DNA of 64,000 bases. Source: Ignavibacteria bacterium (GTDB lineage: Bacteria > Bacteroidota > Ignavibacteria > SZUA-365). The stretch spans positions 186,001-250,000 of the forward strand of contig JADKJW010000001.1 of assembly GCA_016720835.1 (NCBI GenBank), in the 5' to 3' direction. The position numbers and the translations under genes are program-made. The notes under the pieces were generated by a model. It had not been told where the DNA came from. It was given only the letters and a program-made list of their open reading frames with translations, and did not search any database. Every line of letters begins with the position of its first letter. The stretch's first letter is position 1. Positions 44,320 to 52,870 of the stretch are shown one piece after another.

Positions 44320-46839
44320 TCAGACCGTCTTGACCACGACGAGCGTCACGTCGTCGTGCTGGTCCACATCGCCCTTGAAGCCCTGAATGGAGTCGATGAC
44401 CGCGCGCTCGATTGTCGCCGCGGAGTCGCCGCGCACGCCGCGGACGAGGTCGAGCAGGCGCTGCTCGCCGAATTCTTCCCGCGCGGGATTCATCATCTCG
44501 GTCACGCCGTCGCTGTAGAACACGAACACCTGTCCCGGCTCGAGCGGGACGACGCGTTCCTCGAGTTCGCGCTCGAACATCATGCCCTTCTCGAGCCCGA
44601 TGCCGATGCCACTCATGGGGAGGTAGTCCGCCACCGAATCGCGCGCGAGCAAAGGGAGGGTGTGGCCCGCGCGGCAAAGCACCACCTCGCCGCGCCGCGT
44701 GTCGAACAGCGCGAGCACCATGGTGATGAACGCGCTCTTCTCGAGGCTGGACAGCATGCGCCGGTTGACCTGCGAGAGGATTTCCTTCGGCGAGTCGTAC
44801 ATCTGCGCGGCGAGTTGAATCATTCCCTGCACTTTCGACATGTACAGCGCGGCCGGCATGCCTTTTCCCGAGACGTCGGCAACGGCGATCAGCAGGCGCT
44901 CGTCGCTCAGGGGGATAAAGTCGAAGTAATCGCCGCCGACGGATTGCGCAGGGATGGAGACGCCCGAAATGTCGAGACCCCGCATCGACGGCTTCTCCTT
45001 CGGCAGCAGGCCCTCCTGGATGCGCCGCGCAAGGAGGAGCTGGTGATCCATTTTCTGCTTCTCGATTTCGGAGAGATGCAGCCGCGCGTTCTCGATGGCG
45101 ATGGCCGCCTGACTCGCGACGATCATCAGCAGGTCGACGTCCTCCTGCGTGTACAGCTTGTCGGACATCTTCGGACCCACGTGCAGCACGCCGATGAGCG
45201 TGTCCTGCACAAACATCGGCACGCTGAGCACGATGCCCGCGGCCACCAGTTTCCGCTTCTCCTCCCCGGGAATGGGCAGCGCGTCCAGCTCGTCGGCGCG
45301 CAGCGCGAACGACTGCGCGGCGCGCGTGCGCGTGAAAAGACCGGCGAGTCCCTCGTCACATTTCTCCATCATGCATGCGTCTTCCGGGACGTTGTTGCGG
45401 ATCACGCCGCAGCCGGTTTTCTCGTCGCAGATCACGACGGCGATTTTTTCGATATGCATGATGGCCGTGATGCGCTCGACGATCAGTGTCATGATCTGGT
45501 CAAGGTCGATCATCCGCGGCAGCTCCCGGCTGAATTCCAGCAGCGCATGCTGCGCGCTGTACCGCTCGCGGTAGAAGACGCGGTCGATCCAGTCCTGCAC
45601 ACGACGCTTCAGCGGATCGAACAGCAGCGCGATGACGATGAAGGCCACCACGGTGAGGACATGGTTGTCGGCGGGTCCCGCGAAAGCGCCGATCACCGTC
45701 CCGACGCCGTACACGATGAGCAGGTACATGGCGGCGATGGCTGCCGTGATGACGCCGTACAGCAGACTGCGCCGCAGCACGATGCCGACGTCCATCAGGC
45801 GGTAGCGGACGATGGCGTATCCGAAGGCCGGCGGAATGCCGACGATGAGTAGCACGGGGAGGAACAGCTCGGGATGAATGTACACCGCGATCGGCCGCCA
45901 GGCCGTCAGGATGACGAGGTAGAGAAACGCCGCGCCGCCGACAATCACCGCGTACAGAATATGGCGGAGGCCGGCCCGCTCGGCGACGGGGACACGGCGG
46001 AAATAGCTGTGCGCGAAGATCGCCAGTCCGGCAATGAAAAATGCGTATGTCGAAATGCCGATCGTGGTGCGGACCGGCGGCGAAAGAAACCCTTCCCCGA
46101 AGAATCGCAGCAGGAACACGGGCGTGGCCAACAGCGTGCTGAGCGCGTACAGGAGGACCACGAACCAGATCCTGTCCGCCATGCGCCGTCGCACCGGAAA
46201 GTGCAGGAAGAACGTGATGAACACCGGAAGCGCGACAACGCGCGCGAGAACCATGCTGTTGAAGAGCAGCTCGAATTTCCACCGGGGATCGTGCGCATCG
46301 ATCTGGAGGTTCGACAGCCCGAACAGCAGCATGGTCAGAATGCCGTACCGTCCGAACTTCCGCTGTATCGATCCCTCCGGTTTGACGATCACCACGAGGA
46401 AGCCGACAAGCAGGAAGCCGAGGCCGAGCAGAAACTGCGAGAGATACCGGAGGTCGAAGAGCTTGATGATCTCGACGCGCACATCCATCCGCACTCTGTC
46501 GCGCTCGATCGTGTACACCGCGTATTCGCCCGCGCGGTGCACATTGATCAGGCTGTTCACGTCCTTGACGTCCATGACGCCGACGCCGTCGATCTTGAGC
46601 AGCCAGTCGCCATCCCGAAGTCCCGCCCGCTCCGCGACGCCGCCGGAGACGATGTTCGTGACGTACAGCCTGTCGGTATGCTCCTTGACGAACTGCCATT
46701 CGCACTGATCGTTGGTGCGAACCTTGGTGACCATGATATCCGAAAAATTGAGCAGGCACACCGCGAGCACCGCCAGTGCGAAGATCGCATAGACCGCCCT
46801 GATCGCGCGGGGAGACATGCTGTCGAACGGATTCTTCAT
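44320..46839 (-). CDS. SpoIIE-type PP2C phosphatase with PDZ, membrane and GAF domains
   Basis: 839 residues. Order of parts: one membrane span (about 15-33), a PDZ domain (about 55-125, GGVAERAGLRDGDWLLKIDG), a membrane section of about eight spans (about 133-410), a GAF domain (about 435-590), then a PP2C/SpoIIE domain (about 635-839) with SVGGDYFDFIPLSD, VADVSGKGMPAALYMS, CRAGHTLPLL, FVFYSDGVTEMM and HDDVTLVVV. It would dephosphorylate an anti-anti-sigma (STAS) protein in a partner-switching system. No STAS or anti-sigma gene is adjacent. It is divergent from the phosphatase at 47034. Confidence 0.93.
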   Translation of the reverse strand: MKNPFDSMSPRAIRAVYAIFALAVLAVCLLNFSDIMVTKVRTNDQCEWQFVKEHTDRLYVTNIVSGGVAERAGLRDGDWLLKIDGVGVMDVKDVNSLINVHRAGEYAVYTIERDRVRMDVRVEIIKLFDLRYLSQFLLGLGFLLVGFLVVIVKPEGSIQRKFGRYGILTMLLFGLSNLQIDAHDPRWKFELLFNSMVLARVVALPVFITFFLHFPVRRRMADRIWFVVLLYALSTLLATPVFLLRFFGEGFLSPPVRTTIGISTYAFFIAGLAIFAHSYFRRVPVAERAGLRHILYAVIVGGAAFLYLVILTAWRPIAVYIHPELFLPVLLIVGIPPAFGYAIVRYRLMDVGIVLRRSLLYGVITAAIAAMYLLIVYGVGTVIGAFAGPADNHVLTVVAFIVIALLFDPLKRRVQDWIDRVFYRERYSAQHALLEFSRELPRMIDLDQIMTLIVERITAIMHIEKIAVVICDEKTGCGVIRNNVPEDACMMEKCDEGLAGLFTRTRAAQSFALRADELDALPIPGEEKRKLVAAGIVLSVPMFVQDTLIGVLHVGPKMSDKLYTQEDVDLLMIVASQAAIAIENARLHLSEIEKQKMDHQLLLARRIQEGLLPKEKPSMRGLDISGVSIPAQSVGGDYFDFIPLSDERLLIAVADVSGKGMPAALYMSKVQGMIQLAAQMYDSPKEILSQVNRRMLSSLEKSAFITMVLALFDTRRGEVVLCRAGHTLPLLARDSVADYLPMSGIGIGLEKGMMFERELEERVVPLEPGQVFVFYSDGVTEMMNPAREEFGEQRLLDLVRGVRGDSAATIERAVIDSIQGFKGDVDQHDDVTLVVVKTV

Positions 46840-47033
46840 GCGGTGGTCGATGTTCTTGCGGGCGGTGAGAACGGATTCGAGGCGGGCGGCGGACCCGTCT
46901 GGAACAAATCAATGGTGTATTCGTATAGATGCGGAAAAAACCCGAAAAAGTTGCATTGACTCTCACGTCCGTGCAAATTACGTTTCATTCCGCTGTTTCG
47001 CACCTGAAATCGCAGGTTCCACCCAGGATTCGC
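46840..47033. promoter_or_regulatory. divergent promoter region of the two SpoIIE phosphatase genes
   Basis: This 194-bp region separates two head-to-head phosphatase genes and must carry both promoters. The AT-richer segment around 46910-47000 is the likely core. I could not place -35 and -10 boxes with confidence. Confidence 0.4.
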
Positions 47034-49490
47034 ATGCCGCCAAGACGCTTCGCCGCAATTGCCCTGCCCGTCCTCGCGCTCTCACTCTTCCTGACGGGTT
47101 GGCTCTACCGCGATGCCCATCCCTTCGGCGGCATCGCGCTCCCCGTGCCGCCGGGCGACCTCATTGCCCGCGCGCAGAGCATCGGCACCGAGCGTTTCGG
47201 CCCCGGTTGGGGAACGGCCCGGATGAAGGCCAGGCTCCACCGTGACAACGCGCTCCTGCGTCAACTGCAGGTGGAACACGGGATGGAAAGGGCGAATGCG
47301 CTGCAACGGGCGTTGGGCATCGGGTATGCCTGGGATGTGACGCTGACCAGCGATACGCGCAACAACATCCGCGTCACCGGGCCGGGCGATCAGGAACGGG
47401 AAGCGTTCCAGCGGGCGGCGCGCGTCGTGCAAGGCGATGCGCGGCTCCGCTTCGACGTCAACGGCCGGCTGCTCTCCTTCACCGTGCCTTCCACCGATTC
47501 CGCGGCGCGCCCGGCATCGTTCGCCGCATCCCGGGAGGCGGCCGTCGCGTTCCTTGCCGCCTACGCGCCGACAGACCTTCTCCCCCGAGGCGACGGCGAC
47601 ATGCGGTCGAAATGGGGCGGACTGCTCGCGCCAACGGCCGCACTGACGGATACCGCGCATCCGGGCACCGCCATGCGCTTTTCCGCCTCGCTGTTTCTCC
47701 CCGAAATCGCCGACAGCGTCGCCGTGAGCATCACCGTGCATGCGGGCAGCGTCAGTGCCTATGCCTATGACATCATCGTTCCGGCGCCGTATCGCGATTC
47801 CGACATGAATATCCCCGCCTACGCACTCGTGCTCATGACGATCTGCGCGCTGGTGGTGTCGATGATTCTGATCTTCATCAAGCGCCTCCGCTCGTATGAA
47901 ATCGGATGGCGGACGGGCCTGTATCTCGCGGCGATTGCCGTGGTGGCGTTCTCCACCGAGCTCGTGGAAACCCCCGAACTGGGACTCTCCTGGGATCTGC
48001 TCCTCGTCGTGCTGATCGCGCCGATTTTCATCGGACTCGCGGTGGCCGTCGTATGGCCGATCGGCGAATCCATCGCGCGCGAGGAGATGCGCCCGCAACT
48101 CTACGCGTTCGACCTGCTGTTCAAGGGAAGAATCATGCATGCGGAAGTCGGGAAGGGCATGTTGGGAGGCATCGCGGCAGGCACCGCGCTCGCCGCGGTG
48201 TGGTTGCTGCTTCTCCGGCTCGCGGGATTCGCCTTCCCGTTGTGGATGACGGGGAACGACCAGGAGAGCCTCGCGTCCATCGGGACGTTCAGTCCGGTGC
48301 TCCTCCAGCTCGGCAGGCAGATCGTGAATGCGATATTCATCACGTCCGCGCTTTTCCTCTTTATCGTTTCCGTGCTCAAGCGGCGCATCGCGTCACCCGC
48401 CCTGCTCATCGTCGTCGGCGCGCTGCCCTACGCGATATTGAGCGGACAGGATCTGCACCCCTTCCCGCTCGGGAGCCTCATCGCGCTCGCCATCGGCGCC
48501 GGCCTCGTATGGACATTGCTGCGGATCAACGCGCTCGCGCTCCTCGTGGCGGTCTGTACCTCGGGACTCATCCTCACCAACGCCCTGATGTTCTCGTCCG
48601 GAAATCCCTGGCTCCACTCCGCCGCCATCGGACACGCGGGTCTCGCGGCGGTCCTGATCGCCTGGGCGCTTGCCGCGCTGTGGACGAAGGATCCGGTCGC
48701 CGATCCCGACGCGATCGCGCCGGCCTTCGTGCTGCGCATATCGGAAAGGGTGCGCCTGCAGCGCGAACTCGAAGTCGCGCGCAACGTGCAGATGAGCTTC
48801 CTGCCGAAAAGCACCCCCGCCGTCGACGGACTCGACATCGCGGCGCAGTGCATCCCCGCGATGGAAGTCGGTGGCGATTACTACGATTTCCTCGACCTGG
48901 GACCGCGAAAGGTGGGCGTCGCCATCGGCGACGTGTCGGGCAAGGGAACGCAGGCGGCATTTTACATGACCCTGACGAAAGGCTTCCTGCGCGCGCTGTC
49001 GCCGCGATCGGACTCCCCCGCGGCCGTGCTGCGCGCGATGAACGGGCTGTTCTACGAAAACGTGGAGCGAGGCCACTTTGTCAGCATGATTTACGCCGTC
49101 TTCGACCTCGAAGCCATGACGGTGCGCATCGGCCGCGCGGGACACAATCCTCCGATCCGCCTGCGGCCCGACGGAACCATGGAAGAACTGCGCAGCAGCG
49201 GCGTCGCGCTCGGGTGCGACATCGGCGAAAAATTCGACGCCGCCATGGAGGAGCGGGAAATCGCGCTGTCACCGGGCGACGTGTTTGTCTTCTACACGGA
49301 CGGCATCACGGAAGCGATGACGCGCGGCCGCGAGGAGTTCGGGGAGGATCGGCTCCATGCCGTGCTGAGATCCCATGCGGGCGCATCCGCGGCGGTCATC
49401 ACCGAAGCCCTGCTCGCCGACGTCGGCCGATTCGCGGGCAAGACCGAGCAGCACGACGACATGACCGTCGTCCTCGTGCGCATTGTGTAG
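47034..49490 (+). CDS. SpoIIE-type PP2C phosphatase with membrane sensor
   Basis: 818 residues from the ATG at 47034, with AGGA upstream. A first membrane span is followed by a long extracytoplasmic domain (about 35-255), then several spans (about 260-600) and a cytoplasmic coiled linker (LQRELEVARNVQMSFLPKST). The PP2C/SpoIIE domain (about 615-818) has EVGGDYYDFLDLG, IGDVSGKGTQAAFYMT, GRAGHNPPIRL, VFVFYTDGITEAM and HDDMTVVLVRIV, so catalytic metal ligands are intact. The sensor part differs fully from that of the divergent neighbour, suggesting two inputs into one partner-switching pathway. No partner proteins are encoded nearby. Confidence 0.92.
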   Translation: MPPRRFAAIALPVLALSLFLTGWLYRDAHPFGGIALPVPPGDLIARAQSIGTERFGPGWGTARMKARLHRDNALLRQLQVEHGMERANALQRALGIGYAWDVTLTSDTRNNIRVTGPGDQEREAFQRAARVVQGDARLRFDVNGRLLSFTVPSTDSAARPASFAASREAAVAFLAAYAPTDLLPRGDGDMRSKWGGLLAPTAALTDTAHPGTAMRFSASLFLPEIADSVAVSITVHAGSVSAYAYDIIVPAPYRDSDMNIPAYALVLMTICALVVSMILIFIKRLRSYEIGWRTGLYLAAIAVVAFSTELVETPELGLSWDLLLVVLIAPIFIGLAVAVVWPIGESIAREEMRPQLYAFDLLFKGRIMHAEVGKGMLGGIAAGTALAAVWLLLLRLAGFAFPLWMTGNDQESLASIGTFSPVLLQLGRQIVNAIFITSALFLFIVSVLKRRIASPALLIVVGALPYAILSGQDLHPFPLGSLIALAIGAGLVWTLLRINALALLVAVCTSGLILTNALMFSSGNPWLHSAAIGHAGLAAVLIAWALAALWTKDPVADPDAIAPAFVLRISERVRLQRELEVARNVQMSFLPKSTPAVDGLDIAAQCIPAMEVGGDYYDFLDLGPRKVGVAIGDVSGKGTQAAFYMTLTKGFLRALSPRSDSPAAVLRAMNGLFYENVERGHFVSMIYAVFDLEAMTVRIGRAGHNPPIRLRPDGTMEELRSSGVALGCDIGEKFDAAMEEREIALSPGDVFVFYTDGITEAMTRGREEFGEDRLHAVLRSHAGASAAVITEALLADVGRFAGKTEQHDDMTVVLVRIV

Positions 49491-49591
49491 TCCTCGCGGT
49501 CGGCAGCGGTGCTTGCATTATTCTCGCTGATTTTTCAGTTTGTCCACCACTCACGCCTCGCACCATCATCATCGTATCCGGAGAAGCGTTC

Positions 49592-49987
49592 ATGAAAACG
49601 GTCATTGCAATCGCCGCACTTTTTCTCGCGCTCAATATCACAGCCTCCGCGCAGGGCTACAAGAAGGAGACCGCGAAAGCGAAACAGAAGGTTGAGGCCG
49701 CGAAGGAAGCCGCTCCGAAGAAGGATGCGGTGAAGGCGGAACTCCTCGACCTGAACACCGCGACGGTTGCACAGCTCGAAGCACTGCCGGGCATCGGAAA
49801 AGCCTATGCATCCAAGATCGTTGCGGGCCGTCCCTACAAAATGAAAAGCGAACTCGTCAGCAAGAACATCGTGCCGAAGGGCACGTATGAAAAATGCGCC
49901 GCGTTGATCATCGCCAAACAAGGGACGGCTCCAGCACCCCCGGTGAAGGCGCCGGTCGTGAAGAAGACCCCCGCAACAACGAAGTAA
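49592..49987 (+). CDS. small exported helix-hairpin-helix (ComEA-like) protein
   Basis: 131 residues from the ATG at 49592, with CGGAGAA upstream. The signal peptide is MKTVIAIAALFLALNITASA. A Lys/Ala/Glu-rich linker follows, then one HhH domain with LDLNTATVAQLEALPGIGKA and the extension NIVPKGTYEKCAALIIA, and a Pro/Lys-rich tail. ComEA-like HhH proteins bind double-stranded DNA in the periplasm during natural transformation. Here no comEC is visible nearby, so DNA binding is likely but uptake is only one option. Confidence 0.85.
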   Translation: MKTVIAIAALFLALNITASAQGYKKETAKAKQKVEAAKEAAPKKDAVKAELLDLNTATVAQLEALPGIGKAYASKIVAGRPYKMKSELVSKNIVPKGTYEKCAALIIAKQGTAPAPPVKAPVVKKTPATTK

Positions 49988-50007
49988 TCCACCACCGTTC
50001 GTCGTGC

Positions 50008-50033
50008 AAGGCGGCTCATGAGGGCCGCCTTTT
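50008..50033 (+). terminator. Rho-independent terminator after the HhH gene
   Basis: An 8-bp stem (AAGGCGGC with GCCGCCTT) has an 8-nt loop and a short T run. It lies 20 bp after the stop and just before the permease ribosome site. Confidence 0.75.
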
Positions 50034-50048
50034 GCATCAGGAGTCTCC

Positions 50049-50552
50049 ATGAGCGAACACCGCGAAGGTATCGAGGGCCGCGAATTCAAGCGCGAGCTGG
50101 GACTGCTCGCCTCCACGATGCTGGTGGTGGGCTCGATGGTCGGATCGGGTATCTTCATCGTCAGTGCCGACATCGCGCGCACCGTGGGCTCGCCCGGCTG
50201 GCTGCTGCTTGTCTGGGTGATCACGGGCGCCGTCACCGTCAGCGCCGCGCTCAGCTACGGAGAACTCGCGGGCATGATGCCGCAGGCGGGCGGACAGTAC
50301 GTGTATCTGCGCGAGGCCTACAATCCGCTCATCGGGTTCCTCTACGGATGGACGATGTTCCTCGTCATTCAGAGCGGCACCATCGCCGCCGTCGCCGTGG
50401 CCTTCGCGAAGTACTCCGCGGTCTTCTTCCCGTCGCTCGGGGAGAAGCAGATCCTGTTCACTCTCATCGGGCGGCCCGTCTCGGCCGCGCAGCTCGTGGC
50501 CATCGCAAGCGTGCTGCTGCTGACATGGATCAACGTGCGTGGTGTGCATTAG
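50049..50552 (+). CDS. APC-family amino-acid permease, N-terminal part (ended by an in-frame TAG)
   Basis: The ATG at 50049 has CAGGAG upstream. The frame gives membrane helices 1-5 of an amino-acid/polyamine/organocation permease: VVGSMVGSGIFIVSADIA (unwound helix 1), SYGELAGMMPQAGGQYVYL and FLYGWTMFLV. It ends at an amber codon at 50550-50552 just after WINVRGVH. The following codons continue the family signature in the same frame, so the two halves form one gene of about 490 codons interrupted by one base change. Confidence 0.85.
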   Translation: MSEHREGIEGREFKRELGLLASTMLVVGSMVGSGIFIVSADIARTVGSPGWLLLVWVITGAVTVSAALSYGELAGMMPQAGGQYVYLREAYNPLIGFLYGWTMFLVIQSGTIAAVAVAFAKYSAVFFPSLGEKQILFTLIGRPVSAAQLVAIASVLLLTWINVRGVH

Positions 50553-50561
50553 GGGAAAATC

Positions 50562-51524
50562 GTGCAGGTGGTGTTCACCATCGCCAAGATCGCCGCCGTG
50601 CTCGTGCTCATCTTCCTCGGCATCGCGGTCGCGTCCAATGCCGACGCGGTGTCCGCCAACCTCGCGCGTTTCTGGGACGCGGGATGGACGCAGATGACGG
50701 ACGGCGCGGTCACGGGCGTCGTGCCGCTCTCGGGCATGGCGTTGCTCGCCGCCGTGGGCGTGGCCATGGTGGGTTCGCTGTTCTCGTCCGACGCATGGAA
50801 CAACATCACCTTCACGGCCGGCGAGGTGGTGAACCCGAAGCGCACCATTCCGCTGAGTCTCGCGCTCGGCACCGGCATCGTCACGCTGCTGTACCTGCTC
50901 TCGAATGTCGCCTTCCTGGCGCTGCTGCCGCTCTGGGGATCGCCCGACGCCGCGGACGTCGCGGGCCGCGGCATACAGTTCGCGACGTCGGACCGCATCG
51001 GCACGGCGGCCGCGCACGTGATCTTCGGCGCCCCGGCCGAGTTCATCATGGCGGCGCTGATCATGGTCTCGACCTTCGGCTGCAACAACGGCCTCATCCT
51101 CGCGGGCGCGCGGGTATCCTGGGCGATGGCGCGCGACCGGCTCTTCTTCACGAAAGCGGGCACGCTCAACAGCCGCTCCGTTCCCGCCACCGCGCTCGTG
51201 CTGCAGGCGGTCTGGACCTCGCTGCTCTGTCTCTCCGGTTCCTACGGCGATCTGCTCGACTACGTGGTCTTCGCCGTGCTGCTCTTCTACATCCTGACCA
51301 TCGCGGGCATCTTCATCCTGCGCAGGAAGCAACCCGACGCCCCGCGCCCCTACCGCGCCTTCGGCTACCCCGTCGTGCCCGGCCTCTACATCCTCGTCGC
51401 CACCGCCATTTGCATCGATCTCCTGATCTACAAACCCTCCTTCACCTGGCCTGGTCTCCTGATCGTGCTCCTCGGCGTGCCGGTGTATTTCGTGTGGCGG
51501 TGGTTCGGGCGGCGGGCCAAGTGA
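50562..51524 (+). CDS. APC-family amino-acid permease, C-terminal part
   Basis: Same reading frame as 50049-50552 and, after GKIVQVVFTIAKI, the expected continuation of the permease core. Landmarks are AMVGSLFSSDAWNNITFTAG (helix 6), FGCNNGLILAGARVSWAMA (helix 8) and PRPYRAFGYP near the C-terminal helices. Six or seven helices are present. The whole protein would import or exchange amino acids across the inner membrane. The GTG at 50562 is merely the first possible restart and has no good ribosome site. Confidence 0.85.
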   Translation: MQVVFTIAKIAAVLVLIFLGIAVASNADAVSANLARFWDAGWTQMTDGAVTGVVPLSGMALLAAVGVAMVGSLFSSDAWNNITFTAGEVVNPKRTIPLSLALGTGIVTLLYLLSNVAFLALLPLWGSPDAADVAGRGIQFATSDRIGTAAAHVIFGAPAEFIMAALIMVSTFGCNNGLILAGARVSWAMARDRLFFTKAGTLNSRSVPATALVLQAVWTSLLCLSGSYGDLLDYVVFAVLLFYILTIAGIFILRRKQPDAPRPYRAFGYPVVPGLYILVATAICIDLLIYKPSFTWPGLLIVLLGVPVYFVWRWFGRRAK

Positions 51525-51542
51525 CGGCGCTTTGGGACTCGG

Positions 51543-51750
51543 GACGCGGAGATGCGGTGACGCGGAGACGCGGAGATGCGGTGACGCGGAGACGCGGAGA
51601 TGCGGTGACGCGGAGACGCGGTGATGCGGTGACGCGGAGACGCGGGGACGCGGAGATGCGGTGACGCGGAGATGCGGTGACGCGGAGATGCGGAGACACG
51701 GTGACGCGGGGACGCGGAGATGCGGTGACGCGGAGATGCGGTGACGCGGA
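51543..51750 (+). repeat. octamer tandem repeat, 26 units (GACGCGGA/GATGCGGT family)
   Basis: Exactly 26 phased 8-bp units, counted by eye, follow GAYGCGGW with rare variants such as GACACGGT. The array begins 18 bp after the permease stop and ends in a roughly 150-bp region before the aldo/keto reductase. All six frames through it are open in part, which creates false ORFs. Confidence 0.95.
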
Positions 51751-51782
51751 GATTTTGGTGTAGCACCGTATGACCGTGTGGC

Positions 51783-51813
51783 CCGTCATCCTGAACGAAG
51801 TGAAGGATGACGG
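51783..51813. repeat. 10-bp inverted repeat of REP-like type
   Basis: CCGTCATCCT and AGGATGACGG form a perfect 10-bp stem around an 11-nt loop. Translated, this kind of element reads VILNEVKDD, a phrase I associate with dispersed repeats in several phyla. Only one copy is seen in this window. Confidence 0.7.
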
Positions 51814-51842
51814 CTCCATTTTCATCTGGCTTCACCTTTTCC

Positions 51843-51884
51843 CTTTCACCTTTCACCTTTCATCTTTCATCTTTCACCTTTCAC
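51843..51884 (+). repeat. heptamer tandem repeat (CTTTCAY), six units
   Basis: Six phased 7-bp units, CTTTCAC or CTTTCAT, lie just upstream of the aldo/keto reductase start codon. They place a pyrimidine-rich tract where a ribosome site would be expected. Confidence 0.88.
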
Positions 51885-51907
51885 CTTCACCCTTCCCCCT
51901 TTCCCAT

Positions 51908-52861
51908 ATGTTGTACCGCGCACTCGGCCATACCGATCTGAAACCCTCCGTCATCTCCTTCGGCACCTGGGGCATTGGCGGCCCGCCGTTCTGGACGCCG
52001 GTGAAGGATGACGATGCCATACGTGCCATTCATGCGGCACTCGACCTCGGCGTGAACTGCATCGACACCGCGCCGGTGTACGGCCTTGGCCATGCGGAGA
52101 GCATCGTCGGCAAGGCGCTGGAAGGGCGGCGCGACGGGGTGATCGTCGCCACCAAGGTGGGACAGAACTGGCGCGGCATACGGACGAAGGACATCTACAA
52201 CGATCTCTCCCCCGCCAGCATGCGCCGCGAACTGGAGGCCAGTCTGATGCGCCTCGACACCGACGTCATCGATCTGTACCAGGTGCATTGGCCCGATCCG
52301 AAGACGCCCATCGCCGAGACCTTCAGCACGCTCGCGGAGTTTCAGAAGGAGGGGAAGATCCGCCACATCGGTGTCAGCAATTATACAACGGCGATGATAG
52401 ATGAAGCGGCACGCTATACAACAATTGTTTCGCTGCAACCGCGGTACAATCTGCTCGACCGTTTCATCGAAAAGGAATTGCAGCCGTATTGCGTCGAGCG
52501 CGGGCTTGGCATCCTTCCCTACAGCCCGCTCGCGAGCGGCCTGCTCACCGGAAAGTATACAATGAATTCCCGCTTCAGCGACTGGCGCGGCGCCTTCGGC
52601 GACCAGTACCGGGCGGAAACGTTCGAGAAGAATCTCGCCGTCGTCGACCGGCTCCGCCCCATCGCCGCCGATCTCGACATTTCACTCGGGGCGCTGTCCA
52701 TCGCCTGGGTGCTCGCCCGGCCCGGCGTCACTTCCGCCCTCGTCGGCGCGAATTCAGAGGAGCAGGTGCGGGAGAATGTGAAGGCGGCGGAGGTGCGTCT
52801 GGATGAAGAGACGATTCGGAGGATTGAGGAGGCGCTTCCGTCAGAGCGAGTGATCATCTGA
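51908..52861 (+). CDS. aldo/keto reductase
   Basis: 317 residues from the ATG at 51908; upstream in-frame codons are translated heptamer repeat and were excluded. The NADPH-dependent oxidoreductase barrel is complete: ISFGTWGIGG, catalytic Asp and Tyr in NCIDTAPVYGLGHAE, Lys in VIVATKVG and His in YQVHWPD. The cofactor-binding GALSIAWVLARPGV and LVGANSEEQV segments end it. It is closest in wording to the YghZ/general stress AKR group (AKR11-14). The carbonyl substrate is unknown. It lacks a clear ribosome site, because the pyrimidine heptamer array directly precedes it. Confidence 0.93.
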   Translation: MLYRALGHTDLKPSVISFGTWGIGGPPFWTPVKDDDAIRAIHAALDLGVNCIDTAPVYGLGHAESIVGKALEGRRDGVIVATKVGQNWRGIRTKDIYNDLSPASMRRELEASLMRLDTDVIDLYQVHWPDPKTPIAETFSTLAEFQKEGKIRHIGVSNYTTAMIDEAARYTTIVSLQPRYNLLDRFIEKELQPYCVERGLGILPYSPLASGLLTGKYTMNSRFSDWRGAFGDQYRAETFEKNLAVVDRLRPIAADLDISLGALSIAWVLARPGVTSALVGANSEEQVRENVKAAEVRLDEETIRRIEEALPSERVII

Positions 52862-52870
52862 CCGTTATCG

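Noticed and set aside
51543..51750. CRISPR array
   Set aside because: Units are 8 bp, contiguous and without spacers; no cas gene is present.
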